From positions 124,001 to 188,000 of the forward strand of contig CAVUSX010000024.1 in assembly GCA_963744275.1 (NCBI GenBank): DNA of 64,000 nt, in the 5' to 3' direction. The notes below the pieces were generated by a model that saw only the letters and a program-made list of their open reading frames with translations, had not been told where the DNA came from and searched no databases. Below are positions 10,394 to 21,208 of the stretch, one piece after another (position 1 is the first letter of the stretch; every line of letters begins with the position of its first letter). This stretch comes from VAZQ01 sp963744275 (GTDB taxonomy: Bacteria > Pseudomonadota > Alphaproteobacteria > Rhizobiales > Xanthobacteraceae). The position numbers were made by a program, and so were the translations under genes.

Positions 10394-12063
10394 GTTTCAG
10401 CCGCCATGATCTCGGCCGCCATGGCGGCGCGGCGCTCGCCGCGTTCGAGATGAGGGGTGAGCCGCGCCCGCTCGCCGCGGCTCACGGCGTCGAGCTCGGC
10501 CGCGACCCGCGCGATCACGTCCGTCCACGTGTCGCCATCCAGCTGGCGGAAGAGACGCAGAGTTGGATACCAGGGATTGTCCTCGCGCCCGATGAGCCAG
10601 CGCCAGTCGGTCACCGACGGGAGCAACACCCAGGTCGGCTTGGCCAAGGCGCCGGCCAGATGCGCCACCGATGTATCGACCGCGATCACCAGATCGAGGG
10701 CCGCGATCACGCCGGCGGTCTCGGCAAAATCGGCTTGCTCCGGCAGGACCTGCGCGATCTTCGGCGCGTCCGGCGCGTCGAGGGCAGCTGCCGCCGGTCC
10801 GACCTGCAGGCTCACGAACGAGACCCCCGGCACCCGCAACAGCGGCGCCAGCATCGCCAGATCGACCGAGCGGCGAAAATCATTGACGTGCTCGGGGCGG
10901 CCGGCCCAGACCACGCCGACCTTGAGGCCCGCCATGGCGCGCAGGCGCTGCTGCCAACGCTGCGCGATCTCCACCGGCGGGCGCAGATAGGGGACGGCCG
11001 CCGGGATCGTCTCCAGCCTGGTCTTGAACATACGCGCCAGGCTCAACAGCGCGCATTCGCAATCGACCGGCGCCGCCGGCGTGCCGCGGTCGCCCAGCAC
11101 CTCGATACCGGGAAGGCTTTCGCGCACGAGCGTGAGCAACGACTGATGCACCCGCAGGCTCACGCGCCCGGCCCGGGCCGCGAGCATCGGCAGATAGCGC
11201 GCGAACTGGATGGTGTCGCCGAAGCCCTGCTCGGCCTGCACGTAGATGTGCCGCCCGGCGAGGCTTTCGCCCTGCCACGGCCGTTGCGGAAAGCGCGGGC
11301 CCTTCACCTCGCTCGATTGCAGGCGCCACTCGTATTCGTCCCAGCCTTCGCCGAGATCGCCGCGCATCAGCAACAGGATGCCGAGCCCGGAATGGGCATT
11401 GGCGTGATTGGGCGCGAGCGCGACGGCGCGGCGCAGCACCGCCAGGCCTTCCTCGTATTGTCCGGCGTGTTGCAGCGTGGTTCCGAGATTGCTCCAGGCA
11501 TCGGCGAAATTCGGCGCGAGCGCGACCGCGCGCCGATAGGCCGCGATCGCCTCGTCGAAGCGCTTCAATGAATGCAGCGCATTGCCGAGACTGGAGTGCG
11601 CCAGGGCGAATTCGGGATTGAGCGCGATGGCGCGGCGATGCTGGGCCGCTGCCGCCTCGAAGTCCTTCTGCTCGTAGAGCGCGACCCCGAGATTGCTGAG
11701 CGCCTCGGGATAATCGGGCTTGAGCGCCACGGCCCGGCGGCCTTCGGCGACGGCTTGGTCGATGTGCCCGGCGAGGCGGCACATCTCGCCCAGATTGGCA
11801 TGAAAGAGCGGCACGTCGGGGGCGAGCGCGACCGCGCGGCGCAGCTGCGCGATCGCCTCATCGAGCTTGCCGGATTGGTGCGCGATCAGGCCGAGCAGAT
11901 GGGTCGCGTTCGGCTCGCGCGGCTCCGCCTCCAGGATTTGTCGGCACTGCGCCTGCGCCTCCAGGAGCCGGCCGGCGACACGATGTTGCTCGGCCAGCGT
12001 CAGCGCATCGCCGAGCGCAAGCGCTCCGATCTTGCCCGCTTTGGCTTTTCCGTGGCGTGCCAT
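10336..12063 (-). CDS. TPR-repeat protein with GT9-like glycosyltransferase domain
   Basis: This is an intact 575-residue protein. About seven TPR units fill residues 1-270 and share motifs with its two relatives in the window (NLGEMCRLAGH, SNLGTTLQHAGQYEEGLAVL). The C-terminal half resembles GT9 transferases: IYVQAEQGFGDTIQFARYLP, VGVVWAGRPEHVNDFRRSV and the donor-site stretch LDLVIAVDTSVAHLAGALAK. It is probably a cytoplasmic enzyme that adds sugar to a protein or lipid acceptor bound by the TPR scaffold. The ATG at 12063 is preceded by GAGAGG at a good distance. Its end overlaps the TPR-sulfotransferase gene, so the two form one transcription unit. Confidence 0.82.
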   Translation of the reverse strand: MARHGKAKAGKIGALALGDALTLAEQHRVAGRLLEAQAQCRQILEAEPREPNATHLLGLIAHQSGKLDEAIAQLRRAVALAPDVPLFHANLGEMCRLAGHIDQAVAEGRRAVALKPDYPEALSNLGVALYEQKDFEAAAAQHRRAIALNPEFALAHSSLGNALHSLKRFDEAIAAYRRAVALAPNFADAWSNLGTTLQHAGQYEEGLAVLRRAVALAPNHANAHSGLGILLLMRGDLGEGWDEYEWRLQSSEVKGPRFPQRPWQGESLAGRHIYVQAEQGFGDTIQFARYLPMLAARAGRVSLRVHQSLLTLVRESLPGIEVLGDRGTPAAPVDCECALLSLARMFKTRLETIPAAVPYLRPPVEIAQRWQQRLRAMAGLKVGVVWAGRPEHVNDFRRSVDLAMLAPLLRVPGVSFVSLQVGPAAAALDAPDAPKIAQVLPEQADFAETAGVIAALDLVIAVDTSVAHLAGALAKPTWVLLPSVTDWRWLIGREDNPWYPTLRLFRQLDGDTWTDVIARVAAELDAVSRGERARLTPHLERGERRAAMAAEIMAAETCACDGAAAIRLPCRRRRP

Positions 12064-12200
12064 GCGACCCTCTCGGCCCGTGCGCATATCATGGGCGGGA
12101 CCGGGCACCAAATGGATCGCGGCCGCCATGGTGCCGATCGCGGCGATCTCTGCTACGCGTGGCCCGACATTGTTCTAGAATGGGCGGCAGGGCTGAAGGC

Positions 12201-13700
12201 ATGAATCCGGGCTGGACGAATATCACCGACCCGATCTTTCACTGGGCGGCGGAACGGCCGCACCAGCCGGCGTTTTGCGAGGGGCACCGGACGCTGACCT
12301 ATGGCGAGCTGGCGCCGCTCGTCGGCAAGGCGGCGGTGCACCTCGGCGGCCTCGGCATCGCCGCCGGCGATCGCGTCGCCATCAGCGTCACCAATTCGAT
12401 CGACCATTTTATTCTGCTCTTGGGCCTGTTGCGGCTCGGCGCCACCACCATGGAGATTCCGTATGACATGAACGGGCCTTCCGCCGAGCCGCTGACAAAA
12501 TTCTCGATCCGGACCCTCTTCCTCGAGCCTGGCGTGACGTCACCCGCGGGCGTCGCCGCGATCAGACTCGACGGCGGCTGGCGCCGTTTGATCTCGGGGG
12601 CCCACGGCGATCGCCGCCATCCCGGCGACGGCGAGGACATTTTCGTCATCAACCTGACCTCGGGTACCACCGGCGTGCCAAAAGGCAGCCTGAACCCGCA
12701 GCGCCGCTATTTCCCGCGCATGGCGTCATGGGCCGAGCTGTTCGCGGACAGCGGCGTCTTCGGCTCCGCGCAACCCGCGAATTTCCTGCTCACGTCGAGC
12801 CTCGGCTTCTCGGTGTTCTTTCAACTCACGGTCGGCCAGCTCGGCTTTGGCGGGACCGTGGTGATCCTGCCCGAGTTTCGCCATGCGATCGAGCTGGTGA
12901 GGGTAATCGCCGGCTGGGACAATGCGCTGTGTTATCTGCCTGCCGCCATGTGTCGGTTTTTGATAGCTTGCGCGCCGGCCGAGGGCTTCTTGCTGCCCAA
13001 TATGCGGGTGTTGATCGGCGGCGGCGGTTTTCTCTACCCACAAGAAAAGCTCGCCATGGCGAGCCGGGTCACGCCCCGGTTCTATCATTCCTACGGAGCG
13101 TCGGGGTTCGGCATGTTGTCGGTGCTGCGCCCGAGCGAGATGCGTGAACGCCCCGCAAGCGTGGGTCGTCCGCCGTCTTCCATCGCGGTGCAGGTCGTGG
13201 GTCCGGACGCACGGCCACTGCCGGCCGGCGCGATCGGGCGGCTGCGCTGCCGCGGAACCGAAGGGACCGGATTGGCCGGCGACGAGCGCTTCCACGACGG
13301 CTGGTACTACCCGGGCGACCTCGCGCACATCGATGCCGCGGGCTACATTTTTCTGAAAGGTCGTACCGCCGATGTCATCGAGCGCGGCGGCGGCGAGCTG
13401 TTCGCCGCCGACATCGAATCGATCATCGCGCTCCATCCTTCGGTGACCGAGGTGGCGGTCGTGGGGGTTCCGAGGCCGTTTGGGGGCGATGAGCTGGTCG
13501 CCCTGGTGGTCGAGCGGGGGCAGGGGCAGCACGAGGCACTGGCCGCACATTGCCGCTCGCAGTTGCCGGCGGCGCGCTGGCCTGACCGCGTGTTCTATGC
13601 CCCATCCCTGCCCAAGACCACGGCCGGCAAGCTCGACCGCAACCGCGTGCGGGACATGATCATGAACGAGCTCGAACGCCAAGCCCGCGGTGCGCGGTAG
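12201..13700 (+). CDS. class I adenylate-forming ligase, copy 1 (AMP-binding, acyl-CoA ligase-like)
   Basis: This is a 499-residue ANL-superfamily enzyme. The core motifs are in order: LTSGTTGVPKGSL (AMP loop), YGASGFG, HDGWYYPGDLAHID, RTADVIERGGGELFAADIES (hinge) and PKTTAGKLDRNRVRD with the catalytic Lys near the C-terminus. It should activate a carboxylate as an acyl-adenylate, probably passing it to CoA or a carrier; the acid is unknown. The ATG at 12201 follows GAAGG. It is divergent from the TPR genes and is followed by a close paralogue, so the pair is a tandem duplication. Confidence 0.85.
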   Translation: MNPGWTNITDPIFHWAAERPHQPAFCEGHRTLTYGELAPLVGKAAVHLGGLGIAAGDRVAISVTNSIDHFILLLGLLRLGATTMEIPYDMNGPSAEPLTKFSIRTLFLEPGVTSPAGVAAIRLDGGWRRLISGAHGDRRHPGDGEDIFVINLTSGTTGVPKGSLNPQRRYFPRMASWAELFADSGVFGSAQPANFLLTSSLGFSVFFQLTVGQLGFGGTVVILPEFRHAIELVRVIAGWDNALCYLPAAMCRFLIACAPAEGFLLPNMRVLIGGGGFLYPQEKLAMASRVTPRFYHSYGASGFGMLSVLRPSEMRERPASVGRPPSSIAVQVVGPDARPLPAGAIGRLRCRGTEGTGLAGDERFHDGWYYPGDLAHIDAAGYIFLKGRTADVIERGGGELFAADIESIIALHPSVTEVAVVGVPRPFGGDELVALVVERGQGQHEALAAHCRSQLPAARWPDRVFYAPSLPKTTAGKLDRNRVRDMIMNELERQARGAR

Positions 13701-13752
13701 CGTGGCACGACAGGTTGTAGAAGAGGGCCGGACGCGCGGCAGGGCGGAGCGG

Positions 13753-15241
13753 ATGGATCCGAGCTGGAGCAATATCACCGATCCGATCTTTCACTGGGCG
13801 GCGGAGCGGCCGGACCGGCCAGCGATTTATGCGGGGCATCACACCTTGACCTACGGCGAGCTCGCGCCGCTGGTCGCCAAGGCGGCGGTGCACCTCGGCG
13901 AGCTGGGCATCGCGGCCGGCGACCGCGTCGCGATCAGCCTCACCAATTCGATCGATCACTTTATTCTGGTCTTGGGCCTGTTGCGGCTGGGCGCCACCAC
14001 CATGGAGCTTCGTTTTGACGGCAACACGCCGCCCGCCGAGCTACTGGCAAAATTCTCGATCCGGATGATCTTTCTCGAGCCCGCCGTGATGCCACCCGCG
14101 GGCATTCCCGCGTTCAGGCTTGACCTCGGCTGGCGCGGCGCGATCGCGCGGGCGCGCGGCGACCGCCGGCATCCCGGCAATGGCGAGGACATTTTTACCA
14201 TCGGCCTCACCTCGGGCACGACCGGAGCGCCCAAGGGCAGCCTGACCTCGCATCGCCGCTATTTCCAGCGCATGGCCGCATCGACCGAGCCGTTCGCGGA
14301 CAGCGGCGCGTTCTCCTGCGAGCAGCCGACGAATTTCCTGCTCACATCCAGCTTAGGCTTCTCCGTGTTTTTTCGCCGGGCGGTCGGCCAGCTTTTCTTC
14401 GGCGGCGCCGTGGTGATCCTGCCGGAGTACCGCAACGTCATCGATGTGGTGAAGGCCATTGTCGGCTGGGAAGACGCACTGTGCTTCCTGCCGGCGGCCA
14501 TGTGCCGGTTCCTGCTTTCCTGCGCGCCGGCCGAGGGCCTTTTGTTGCCGAATATCCGGGCGCTGATCGCCGGCGGCGGCTTTCTCTACGCGCAAGAGAA
14601 GCTCGCCATGCTCGGCCGCGTGACGCCCCATTTCTACGATTCCTACGGGGCGACCGGCTTCGGCACGCTCTCGGTGCTGCGGCCTAGCGAGATGCGCGAG
14701 CACCCGGCCAGTGTCGGCCGTCCGCCGTCCTCCATCGAGCTGCAGGTCGTGGGTCCGGACGGACAGCGGCTGCCGGCCGGAACAATCGGGCGGCTGCGTT
14801 GCCGCGGAACTGAAGGGAAGGGCGTTGCGGGCGAGACCGACGCCACCAGCGATGAACGCCTCCACGACGGCTGGTACTATCCGGGCGACCTCGGCCAGAT
14901 CGATGCAGCCGGCTACGTTTTCCTCAAGGGTCGTGCCGCCGACGTGATCGAGCGCGCCAGCGGTGAGCTGTTTGCCGCCGACATCGAATCGGTCATCGCT
15001 GGCCATCCTTCGGTCGCGGAGGTCGCGGTGATCGGGATCCCGCGGCCGTTCTCGGGCGATGAGCTGGTGGCGCTGGTGGTGGCGCGCGCGGAGGGGCAGC
15101 AGGAGGCGCTGGTCGAATATTGTCGCGCGCGTTTGCCGGCGGGGAGTCGGGCCGGACCGCCTTCTCTATGCGCCGTCCCTGCCCAAGACGCCGGCCGGCA
15201 AGCTCGACCGTGACCGCGTGCGGGACATGGTCATGAGCTAA
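13753..15241 (+). CDS. class I adenylate-forming ligase, copy 2 (one frameshift as read)
   Basis: This is a paralogue of the preceding gene, alike over its full length (both open with NITDPIFHWAAERP). The motifs are LTSGTTGAPKGSL, YGATGFG, HDGWYYPGDLGQID and RAADVIERASGELFAADIES. A single extra base near 15147 breaks the frame just before the C-terminal domain. Removing it restores DRLLYAPSLPKT, then the catalytic-Lys motif AGKLDRDRVRDM and the stop at 15241. Compared with copy 1 it has a few extra residues (ETDATS) before the A7 motif. The ATG at 13753 has GGAG upstream. If the shift is real, the last 30 or so residues, including the catalytic Lys, are lost. Confidence 0.82.
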
Positions 15242-15469
15242 ATTTCCCCCAAGCGCTGCGCCGCCTGTGGCAAATCTGCAACTCTAAATTTTATTCGGCG
15301 AATGCGCGCCGAAATTGGCCGCTCCGTCATGGAGCAGCGGACCCCGACCGCTTATCCTTGGCGGCAATATAGTGTGGGATGGCGGGCCAGCATACCGGGG
15401 GTTGCGCTCTGATCGGGGGCGCAGGGCCTTTTTTTGAGCGACGTTTGGACGTTGCTTTTTGGGGGAGCA

Positions 15470-18453
15470 ATGAAGAAGGATGGAACGACCGGATGCAACG
15501 CGGCGCTCTTGCGTCGGCTGCTGGCCACAAGCTCGCTCATGGCTGCGATGGCCGCCGTGGCTCCGCCGCAGGCGCGCGCCGCTGCCTGCACCACCACGCT
15601 CGGTCCCGGCACCGTCGCCGGTTGCACCAATGCCGGAGTGCTGACCGGTCTCAACGTCACCGGTGCCAACGTTACCAGCGACGTGATCAACACCGGCACG
15701 ATCAGCCCCGGCGGAATAAATCTCACCAACAGCACCATCACCGGACGGATCAACGATAGCGGCACGATTGCGGGCGGCATCGCGATCGATGCCAACAGCA
15801 AGATCAATAGCGAGCCAACCGCCGTCAACATTAGCGGCGCTTCGACTTTCGGCGGCGGCATCTCGAACGCGGGCACCATCTCGAGCGCTAACCAGGGCAT
15901 CAAAGTCTTTTCCGTATCGACCTTCACTGGCGGCATTACCAATACGGGATCGATTTCAGGCGCCTCCGGCCCTGCCATCGGTCTCTTTTCCATTCGCAGC
16001 TTCGCGGGCGGCATCTTCAACAGCGGCTCCGGCTCTATCGTGTCGCGGAGCGGCGTCGGAATAAATGTACAGGTGTCGAATTTCTCGGGCGGCATCACGA
16101 ACGCCGGCTCGGTCGTAGCGCAGGGGTTCTTCTCCAACAGCCACGCACTCAACATAGGCGGCAACGCGTGCGGCTCGGCCTTCTCGGGCGGCATCTCGAA
16201 CACCGGGACGCTCAGCGCGGGCTGCGGCCACGGCGTTCGCGTTCAGTTGACGACGTTCTCCGGCGGCATTTTCAATGGTGGCACGATTTCGGGCGGTTCG
16301 TCGAACGGTTATGATGGCATTAGCTTGGCGGTTTCCACCTTCCTGGGCGGCATTACCAATACGGGCCTGATTACGGGTTTCAGGGGTATCAACCTGACGG
16401 GCACGTCCGGCGTCAGCATCTTCAATTCCGGAACCATCAGCGGCACGAGCGGGACCGCGATCCTGTTCGGCGGCGGGGTGAACACCCTCACGCTCGGCCC
16501 TGGCTTTTCCATCCCGCAAAATGTCGTTGGCTCGGGCGGCGACACGTTCCAGCTCGGCGGGACCGGCAGCGGTATTTTCAATCTCAGCAACATCGGGACG
16601 CAGTATCAGGGCTTCACCACCTTCAACGCGGTGAGCGGAGCCTGGACCGTGTTCGGCTTCTTCAGCCAGTCGAATCCCTGGACGGTCCAGGGCGGCACGC
16701 TGCTGGTCGACGGCGACCTCTCGGTTGCGAGCCATATCACGGTGAATTCCGGCGCCACGCTGGGTGGCAATGGAATTTTGCCCAGCACCACCATCCTCGA
16801 CGGCGGCACCTTGGCCCCGGGCGGTCCGCCACTCCCCGCCGCGCTGGTTGCGGGCAAATCCGCGATCGCCGGCGGCGCCACCATCAGCACCGGCAACGTG
16901 CTCACCATCCAGGGCAACCTGGTGATGACGAGCGCCGCGATGTACCTGGTGAACGTCTCGCCGACGAGCGCCAGCCGGACCAATGTCACGTTCGTCACCG
17001 ACACCAGTCGCCCGGGGATCAGCTTCGCCCCGCCCGTGACCGGCACCGCCAGCATCGGGGGATTGCTGATCGCCAATGCGACCGGCGGCACCTATTCGCT
17101 CGGCACCAAATATACCGTGCTGACCGCGACGGGTGGCGTAACCGGCACCTTCGCGCTCGACGACCACCGGCAGCTTCGGGGCGTTCCGGCCGGTCATCAG
17201 CTATGACGCGAATGACGTATTCCTGACCATGAACTTCGCCGTGCTGACGCCGCTGTTGCCGCCTGGGGCGACGATCAATGAGCGCGATGTCGCGGGCGCG
17301 ATCGATGCGTTCGTGCTCGGCGGCGGCAGCTTGCCGGCGGGCTTCCAGAACATCTTCAATTTCTCGCCCCAGCAAATCCAGAACGCGCTCAACCAGCTCA
17401 CCGGCGAGGTCGGCACCGGCGCCCAGCAGAGCGCCTTCCAGCTGATGACCGAGTTCATGGACTTGCTGTTCACTTCGCCCGGCGGTGGCGGCGGGGGCGG
17501 GGCCATGGGCTTTGCGCCCGAGCGCGACGGGTTCCCGCTCCGACGTGGCGCTCGCTTATGCGTCGGTGCTCAAGGCGCCGCCGGCTGCAATAAAGTCGCC
17601 GGTGACCACCTGGGGCTCGGTCTATGGCGGCGGCAGCAAGACCGATGGCGATCCGGTCGTGATCGGAAGCAGCGACCTTTCGGCGCGCACGTTCGGGGTT
17701 GCGGGCGGCCTCGACGATCAGATCGATCCTGACACCAAAGTGGGCTTCGCGCTGGCCGGCGCCGGCACCGGCTGGTCATTGTCGGGCGGGCTCGGCTCAG
17801 GCAGCAGCGATGCCATCCAGGCCGGCATCTACGGCACGCGGCAATTCGGGCCGGCCTACGTCTCCGGCGCGCTCGCAGCCGCGACCTATGAGATGAGCAC
17901 CAATCGGAACGTGACCAGCCCGGCCCTGCTGCCCGACCAGCTCACCGCCAAGTTCGCCGCGCAAAGCCTGGGCGGGCGACTGGAAGGCGGTTACCGGATT
18001 CCGGCCGGGATGGCGTTCGGCGTCAGCCCTTACGCGGCCGTGCAGGTGCAGGACTTCTGGACGCCGTCCTACAGCGAGGGCGGGCAACTGGGTCCGGCGG
18101 ATCCGTTCGCGCTCGCCTTCAGCTCGCGCCGGGCGACCGCGACGCGCACCGAGCTGGGCAGCCGGTTCGACAAGGTCGTTCCGATGATGGACGGCAATCT
18201 CGGCCTGTTCGGCCGCCTGGCCTGGGCGCACGATTCGCAGAACAATACTTCGATCAGCCCGGCGTTCCTCGGCCTGCCGACCCCGAGCTTCGTCATCAAC
18301 GGCGCCACCCCGCCGCGCGACAAGGCCCTGCTCACGGCGGGAGCCGAATGGCGCCCGCGCCAGGGCTGGTCGCTGACCGGCAAGTTCGATGGCGAGTTCG
18401 CCAGCCGCAGCACGACCTACGCGGGGACCGCCAAGATCAAATACAGCTGGTGA
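15470..18453 (+). CDS. autotransporter adhesin with Gly-Gly-Ile/Asn-Gly repeats (two frameshifts as read)
   Basis: An extended signal peptide (MKKDGTTGCNAALLRRL up to AVAPPQARAAA) leads into a passenger of roughly 560 residues. The passenger is built of repeats of the form F-x-GGI-x-N-x-G-x-I (STFGGGISNAGTI, SNFSGGITNAGSV, STFLGGITNTGLI), typical of a right-handed beta-helix. A linker and a C-terminal autotransporter beta-barrel follow (TTWGSVYGGG to the last residues AKIKYSW, ending in Trp as barrels do). Extra single bases near 17172 and 17528 break the frame; removing them joins the passenger to the barrel. The ATG follows GGGGGAG. It is convergent with, and seven bases from, a GT41-type glycosyltransferase gene, which suggests the passenger could be its substrate. 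Confidence 0.85.
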
Positions 18454-18460
18454 GCCGGTC

Positions 18461-20899
18461 CTATCGCGGATCGACGCTGAAGCTGCGCGGGCGCTCGCCG
18501 CGTTGCCAAATCTCCCACATGGTCGAATAGGCGGCCTCGATGTGCCGCCGATACCGGCTTGTATCGAACAGCGGGAACCGGCGCCGGTTTTGCGCGAGCC
18601 GCGCCCGCAGGCCCGCAAGCAGCGGCCGGTCGGCCGCCAGCCGCAGCGCCAGCGCCTCATAGTCGGCGAGGCTGTGCGTCACCAGCTCGGGCAAGCCGAT
18701 GGCCGTGAGCAGGCTCGCGCCCACCCGGCCCGCGAAACGTGGCTCCCGCGCACGTCACCAGCGGCAGTCCGGCCCACAGCGCGTCGCTGCCGGTGGTGTG
18801 GGCATTGAACGGCAGCGTGTCGAGAAAGAGATCGGCGGCGCGGTGGCGGGCGAGGTGGTCGGGGAGCGGCTGCCGCGCCGCGAAGACCAGGCGGGCCGGA
18901 TCGATCCCGCGCGCCGCCGCCTCCCGCCGCAGGTTGCTCTCGGCGGTGTCGTTGTCCTGCAGAAGCCACAGCACGCTGCCTTCGGTCGCGCGCAGGAGCC
19001 GCATCCAGAGGTCGAACACCGGCGCCGTGATCTTGTAATTGTTGTTGAAGCAGCAGAACACGAATCCCTGCTCGGGCAGGCCGAGCGTCGCGCCGCGCCG
19101 GCGTGCGGTCTGCGATCCGGCGGCCGGAATCGTTGACCTGATAGCAGTCCGGAAGATGCACGATTTTCTCGGCTGATGAACGGCTGCTGGTGGAACGGCA
19201 GCACCACCGGATCGGCAATGATGTAGTCGATGAAATCGGCGCCCATCGTTCCGGCAAAGCCGAGATAGTTCACCTGGATCGGAGCCGCCCGGCGGGCCAG
19301 GATGCCGAGGCGGGCATCTTTCTGGTGGCCGGTGCGATCAATGAGGATATCGACCTCGAGATCGTGGATGAGCGCGGCGGCATCGCGATCGGTCAAGGCG
19401 CGGACATCATGGAACTGATCGAAGGCCCGCATGAGGCGCGCGCGCTCGTCGCTGCCGTCGTCGGGGCCGCATGAGATGGCCATGACCTCGAAGCGCGCGC
19501 GGTCGTGCAGCTCGAACAGCTCCGTGGTCAGATGCGCCACCGGATGGCGGTGGAAGCCGGCCGACAGATAAGCGAGGCGGATCTTGGGGTGATGCCGGAC
19601 GGCCCCCTGCCACAGCGGTTTCGGCGTGGCCGGAAACTTGCCGCGGACGTAGTTTCTCGCGCATGCGAGCTGCAGGGCAGGATCGTCCGAATAGGCGAGC
19701 ATCGTGAACGGCTCGATATACGATCCGCGCTCGGCGATGTGGGCGGCGAGCTTGCCGGCGATGGTGGCGGTGCGCGCCCAGTCACAGGCTCGCAATGCGC
19801 AATCGGCCGCTCCTCCCCACGCGGCGGCGTGATGGGGCTCGATGGTCAGCGCCCGCTCGAAGCTTGCGGCCGCCGCGGCGAAGCGTTTGAGCTCCTTGAG
19901 GACGCTGCCGCGGTTGGCGAGTGCATCGGGCGAGCGGGGCGCGAGCGCGAGCTCACGATCATAATAGGCGAGCGCCTCATCGAACGCGCCGCGCTCGAAG
20001 GCGAGCCGGCCCATGAGATTGTTCGCCTCGAGGCTCGCCGGATCGAGCGCCAGGGCGCGCTCGAGCGCAGCAGTGGCGGCTTCGGGCTTCCCCTGATCGA
20101 TGAGCACCGCGCCGAGATGCAGATGGAGCTTGGGATCGCGGTCTTCGATCGCCAGCGCGCGGGCGAGGAGACCGGCGGCTTCCGCCGGCCGCTCCAGGTC
20201 CTTGAGCGCCAGCGCCAGATTGTCGAGCAAGGCGGGATGGTCGGGCGCGTGCGCGAGGGCCGTCCGATAGGCCTCGGCGGCCTCGGCCGGCCGGCCGAGC
20301 TCGCGCAGCGTGGTGCCGAGGTTGTTCCAGGCCTGGACCAGGCCGGCCTCGAGGGCGAGCGCGCGGCGATAGGCAGCCTCCGCTTCGCCATAGCGCCGCA
20401 AGGCGTGCAGCGCATTGCCCCGATTGCTGTGGGCGAGGGCGAAATCGGGGGCGAGCGCAAGGGCGCGCTCATGGCAATCGAGCGCTTCTTGATAGTCTTG
20501 CCGCTCGTAGAGCGCGATGCCGAGATTGTTGAGCGCGCCCGGATTGGCGGGGTTGAGCTCGAGCGCATGGCGGGCGTGCGCGATCGCCTCGTCCGTGCGG
20601 CCCGCGAGCCGGCACATTTCGCCGAGATTGACGCGGAACAGCGGCACGGCGGGCGCGAGCGCGACGGCGCGGGTGATCCTGTCGATCGCCTCGCCGAGCC
20701 TGCCCGATTGGTACGCGATGAGGCCCAGGAGATGGAAGGCATTGGGCTCATCGGGCTGTGCCGCGAGGACTTGGCGGCACAGCGCCTCCGCCTCGGTGAG
20801 CCGTCCGGCGGCGCGCTGGCGCTCGGCGAGCGCGAGCAGGTCGGCCGGCGGGATCGAGAGGCGCGCTATCTCTCCACTCCCCGATATGCCGCCCGCCAT
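18461..20899 (-). pseudogene. TPR / GT41 (OGT, SPINDLY-like) protein O-glycosyltransferase (frame broken)
   Basis: About ten N-terminal TPR units (GEMCRLAGRTDEAIAHARHA, NNLGTTLRELGRPAEAAEAY) precede a GT41 catalytic region. Recognisable catalytic blocks are the HRHPVAHLTTELFELHD start, APIQVNYLGFAGTMGADFID, DYIIADPVVLPFHQQPF, FCCFNNNYKITAPVFDLWMR and TTGSDALWAGLPLVTC. This family transfers GlcNAc or another hexose from a nucleotide sugar to Ser/Thr (or Asn in HMW1C relatives) of proteins. Three single-base insertions (near 19158, 19105 and 18737) break the catalytic half; all three are +1. The ATG at 20899 has GGAGAA upstream and is preferred over 20923. The gene converges on the autotransporter. 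Confidence 0.85.
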
Positions 20900-21122
20900 G
20901 CCGCTTCTCCGGGGATCGCGCATAACACGGTGCGGGTCTCGACACCAACGTCCGCCCCCTTTCTACGGGCGCGGCAAGTCCCGGCCTCCTAACCCCTCAT
21001 TCACCAATTCCCCATGTCGGCCGGTGGCCGCCCCATTCCTGCCGTGTTCGAACGGCGGTATGCTGACGGCGGTGGCCATGTCGCGTCGAGGATGGGCGGG
21101 GGTCGATCCACGTATGCGGTCA

Positions 21123-21152
21123 GGTTGCGTCATCTCCGGTTGCGTCATCTCC
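21123..21152. repeat. 15-base tandem duplication upstream of rlpA
   Basis: Two exact copies of GGTTGCGTCATCTCC sit back to back at 21123-21137 and 21138-21152. They are followed by the start of a degenerate third copy (GGATGCA). They lie 57 bases before the chosen rlpA start. Confidence 0.8.
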
Positions 21153-21208
21153 GGATGCACAAGCCCGGGCGGATGGCGGCAACATGGAGCTCACGGCGCG
21201 GGGGTTTG

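Noticed and set aside
15768..16500. Repetitive DNA in the adhesin as a CRISPR-like array
   Set aside because: The periodicity is in the protein (GGI-N-G-I motif), copies vary at the DNA level, and there are no constant repeats with unique spacers.
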